A DNA stretch of 64,000 nt, taken from assembly GCA_032717465.1 (NCBI GenBank), contig CM064732.1:18089139-18153138 (forward strand), in the 5' to 3' direction. The DNA is from Coenobita brevimanus. Taxonomy: Eukaryota; Arthropoda; Malacostraca; Decapoda; Coenobitidae. The translations under genes were made by a program, and so were the position numbers. The notes beneath the pieces were generated by a model. It saw nothing but the letters and a program-made list of their open reading frames with translations, was not told where the DNA came from and searched no databases. Shown in pieces: positions 61,061 through 64,000 of this stretch; positions within the stretch are counted from its first letter, which is position 1, and each line of letters starts with the position of its first letter.

Positions 61061-61309
61061 AAGAGGTTTATAGTCGTGCCCAGGTAGTTTACAGGTAGGC
61101 GTGTGTGTGATGCCTAATGGATATGCATGTTTCACTTAATGTCTGCTTTGCATTTTTATTATGATTGCCAGCAGTAAGCACTAATGATTATATGCGACAT
61201 TTATGTTCTTTATGGATGGGTTTTGTCAATAAGTTTTTTAAGCACCATAGACGTTTTAGTATGGCCAGGGTTTGATGAGGGCGGTCTTCTCATTGGCTCA
61301 GGAGATATC

Positions 61310-61400
61310 TTAACACCTTTACCTTAGCGAATTATTCTTATTACTCTTTAACGCCCTAAAGCTCTTTACTGATGGAAACTATGTCGACATTATAAGGACT
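61310..61400 (+). repeat. family B copy
   Basis: ACCTTAGCGAATTATTCTTA at 61321, then CTGATGGAAACTATGTCGAC ATTATAA within about 50 bp: the two conserved stretches in the expected order. Confidence 0.6.
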
Positions 61401-61629
61401 ATATAAAAACAGTAACAGCCAATCCACATTATCCCTTGTGATTCGCATAGGACCCAAGGCTAAATTACCGTAATCCAGAGCATTCACGTCCCAGGAGACC
61501 ATCCTAAGTTCCTGACAACACTTACATGATAACAGAACCTCCATTTGCCTAATGGATTTGCGCCATGACAAGGTAGCACACAGTCCCCTCCGAGCAGACA
61601 GATGTACCATCAAACCAACGAAGATACTT

Positions 61630-61705
61630 AGGTGTAGTACAAGTATGCAAAATAAATCGCCAAGGAAGAGGTACTACGAGCTGTCTAGTGCCAGCACAAC
61701 TCCCG
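61630..61705 (-). repeat. family B core, inverted
   Basis: GCAAAATAAATCGCCAAGGA AGAGGTACTACGAG is the reverse complement of the family B start. With the copy at 61310 it brackets about 400 bp with inverted ends. A minus-strand frame of 85 codons between them (61356-61613) is of ordinary composition but unrecognised. Confidence 0.55.
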
Positions 61706-63038
<1,333 letters not shown>

Positions 63039-63129
63039 GCCCAGGGAGGAGGTAGGAAGGTGATGAATGAGAGACTTGTTTAGGTTTCTTGCCCAACCGC
63101 CTGACCGAAGGTACTGAGAGAAAGGAGAT

Positions 63130-63242
63130 GGTGGTGGAGGTAGTTGTAGTAGTTGTAGTAGTAGCAGTAGCAGCAGCAGTGGTGGTGGTGGTGGTGATGG
63201 TGGTGGTAACTGTGGTAGTGATGATGGTTGTGGTAGTAATGG

Positions 63243-63276
<34 letters not shown>
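63130..63276. repeat. (GTA)n/(GGT)n array then (CT)n
   Basis: GTAGTTGTAGTAG and GTGGTGGTGGTG units with single-base changes to about 63245, then about 15 CT units. Confidence 0.92.
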
Positions 63277-63280
<4 letters not shown>

Positions 63281-63608
63281 CACATACCACCCTCCTTCTT
63301 TCCCTACCCTCCCTTCCTCTCCCTTCCCCGAGGCCTCCAGATGACCTCTTTTCTAATGTTTACTATTATTATCTGAATTTATTACGTCTCTCCTCGTCCC
63401 TAATCAAAGTCAAGGAGAAAACCAAACCCGTCCGACCCGTTCATACCCATTTGCATTCCTCACCCCTTCCGTAATGGGAGTACAGACCCATTTAAGTGTA
63501 GTGGGTGATTGTAATGGGTGATGGGTTGATAGTAATTGATCTGGTGGTGATTTTTAATGGGTAGTTTGTCTTTATTCGATGTGGCTTCGGGTTTGAGTGT
63601 ATGATGGG

Positions 63609-63612
<4 letters not shown>
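63277..63612. other. non-coding stretch
   Basis: Mixed sequence. Repeated TAATGGGT(G/A) phrases near 63470-63565. No gene. Confidence 0.4.

Positions 63613-63680
<68 letters not shown>
63613..63680. repeat. (GT)n microsatellite
   Basis: About 34 perfect GT units. Confidence 0.97.
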
Positions 63681-63683
<3 letters not shown>

Positions 63684-64000
63684 TTATCTGAGGTGACTGG
63701 TGGTAAAGTATTGGACCCGAGATGAGGTGCAGGTGTTTAGAAATCTCTCGTTGTGTTGGCCTCTGTAATACTACCTACCCCGGGGCGTGGCAAGTGGCGG
63801 GATGCAGGGGCGGGGCGGAGTGAGGCTGTGTGTCGCTGCTTCTTGTTGTTCTTGTTGGTACAGGTGCTGGATAGTAGTAGTAGTAGTAGTAGCAGTAGTA
63901 GTAGTAGTAGTAGTGATCTTAGTAGCTGTTGTTGTGATGGCTGTGGCGGTAGCAATGACAGTAGTAGAAAAGAGGAAATGAATGTTCCGCCCAAGGCCAC
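63681..64000. repeat. mixed sequence with (AGT)n array
   Basis: AGT units at 63868-63915 with one AGC, within otherwise ordinary sequence. The frames over it (V rich on plus, L rich on minus) are by-products. The window ends here. Confidence 0.85.

Overview
This is a 64 kb piece of a large animal genome that is dominated by simple sequence repeats. Long (CA)n, (CT)n/(GA)n, (TA)n and trinucleotide arrays recur roughly every kilobase. There are no compact operon-like genes, and almost all long open frames are low-complexity translations of microsatellites (runs of TH, CV, SL or RE) or of pyrimidine/purine-rich strands. The best guess is a decapod crustacean, by inference from repeat density, tRNA-derived SINEs, dispersed short repeat families and one possible arthropod Beat-like immunoglobulin exon. 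A mollusc or other marine invertebrate cannot be excluded from sequence alone.

Layout. 1-3.7 kb holds copies of one dispersed family (family C) with microsatellites inside it, plus inverted copies at 3.4-3.7 kb. 3.7-5.3 kb is purine-rich DNA, a 168-bp tandem duplication, a SINE and a perfect hairpin. 5.3-12.5 kb is mostly non-coding, with a weak zinc-ribbon-like ORF at 6.5-6.7 kb and two degenerate minisatellites. 13.1-13.9 kb is a nearly pure polypurine tract lying directly upstream of a candidate first coding exon at 14.0 kb. 15.9-16.8 kb and 17.2-17.5 kb are degenerate tandem arrays. 22.9-26.3 kb is a chain of degenerate minisatellites. 27.16-27.28 kb is a possible Beat-like Ig-domain exon immediately after a CA array. 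31.7-34.7 kb is purine-rich. 37.1-37.5 kb has a recent 129-bp tandem duplication. 42.5 kb carries the clearest SINE. 43.5-46.7 kb holds an inverted pair of a second dispersed family (A), with a microsatellite palindrome at 44.7-45.15 kb. 47.7-50.1 kb has two 33-bp minisatellites. 56-57.6 kb has a GTAG-type array, a SINE and a 121-bp duplication. 62.3-63.0 kb is an uninterrupted 750-bp CA array.

Only two candidate coding exons are worth testing (14006-14129 and 27159-27275, both plus strand). Neither is proven, and I cannot say whether they belong to one gene. The window is best read as intergenic or intronic DNA shaped by microsatellite growth, local tandem duplication and short non-autonomous elements. 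The most distinctive signals are architectural: a fixed polarity in compound (CT)n(CA)n arrays, three unrelated 33-bp minisatellites, microsatellites at SINE tails, and several short interspersed families. I found no CRISPR array, canonical tRNA or rRNA gene, intact transposase or viral gene.
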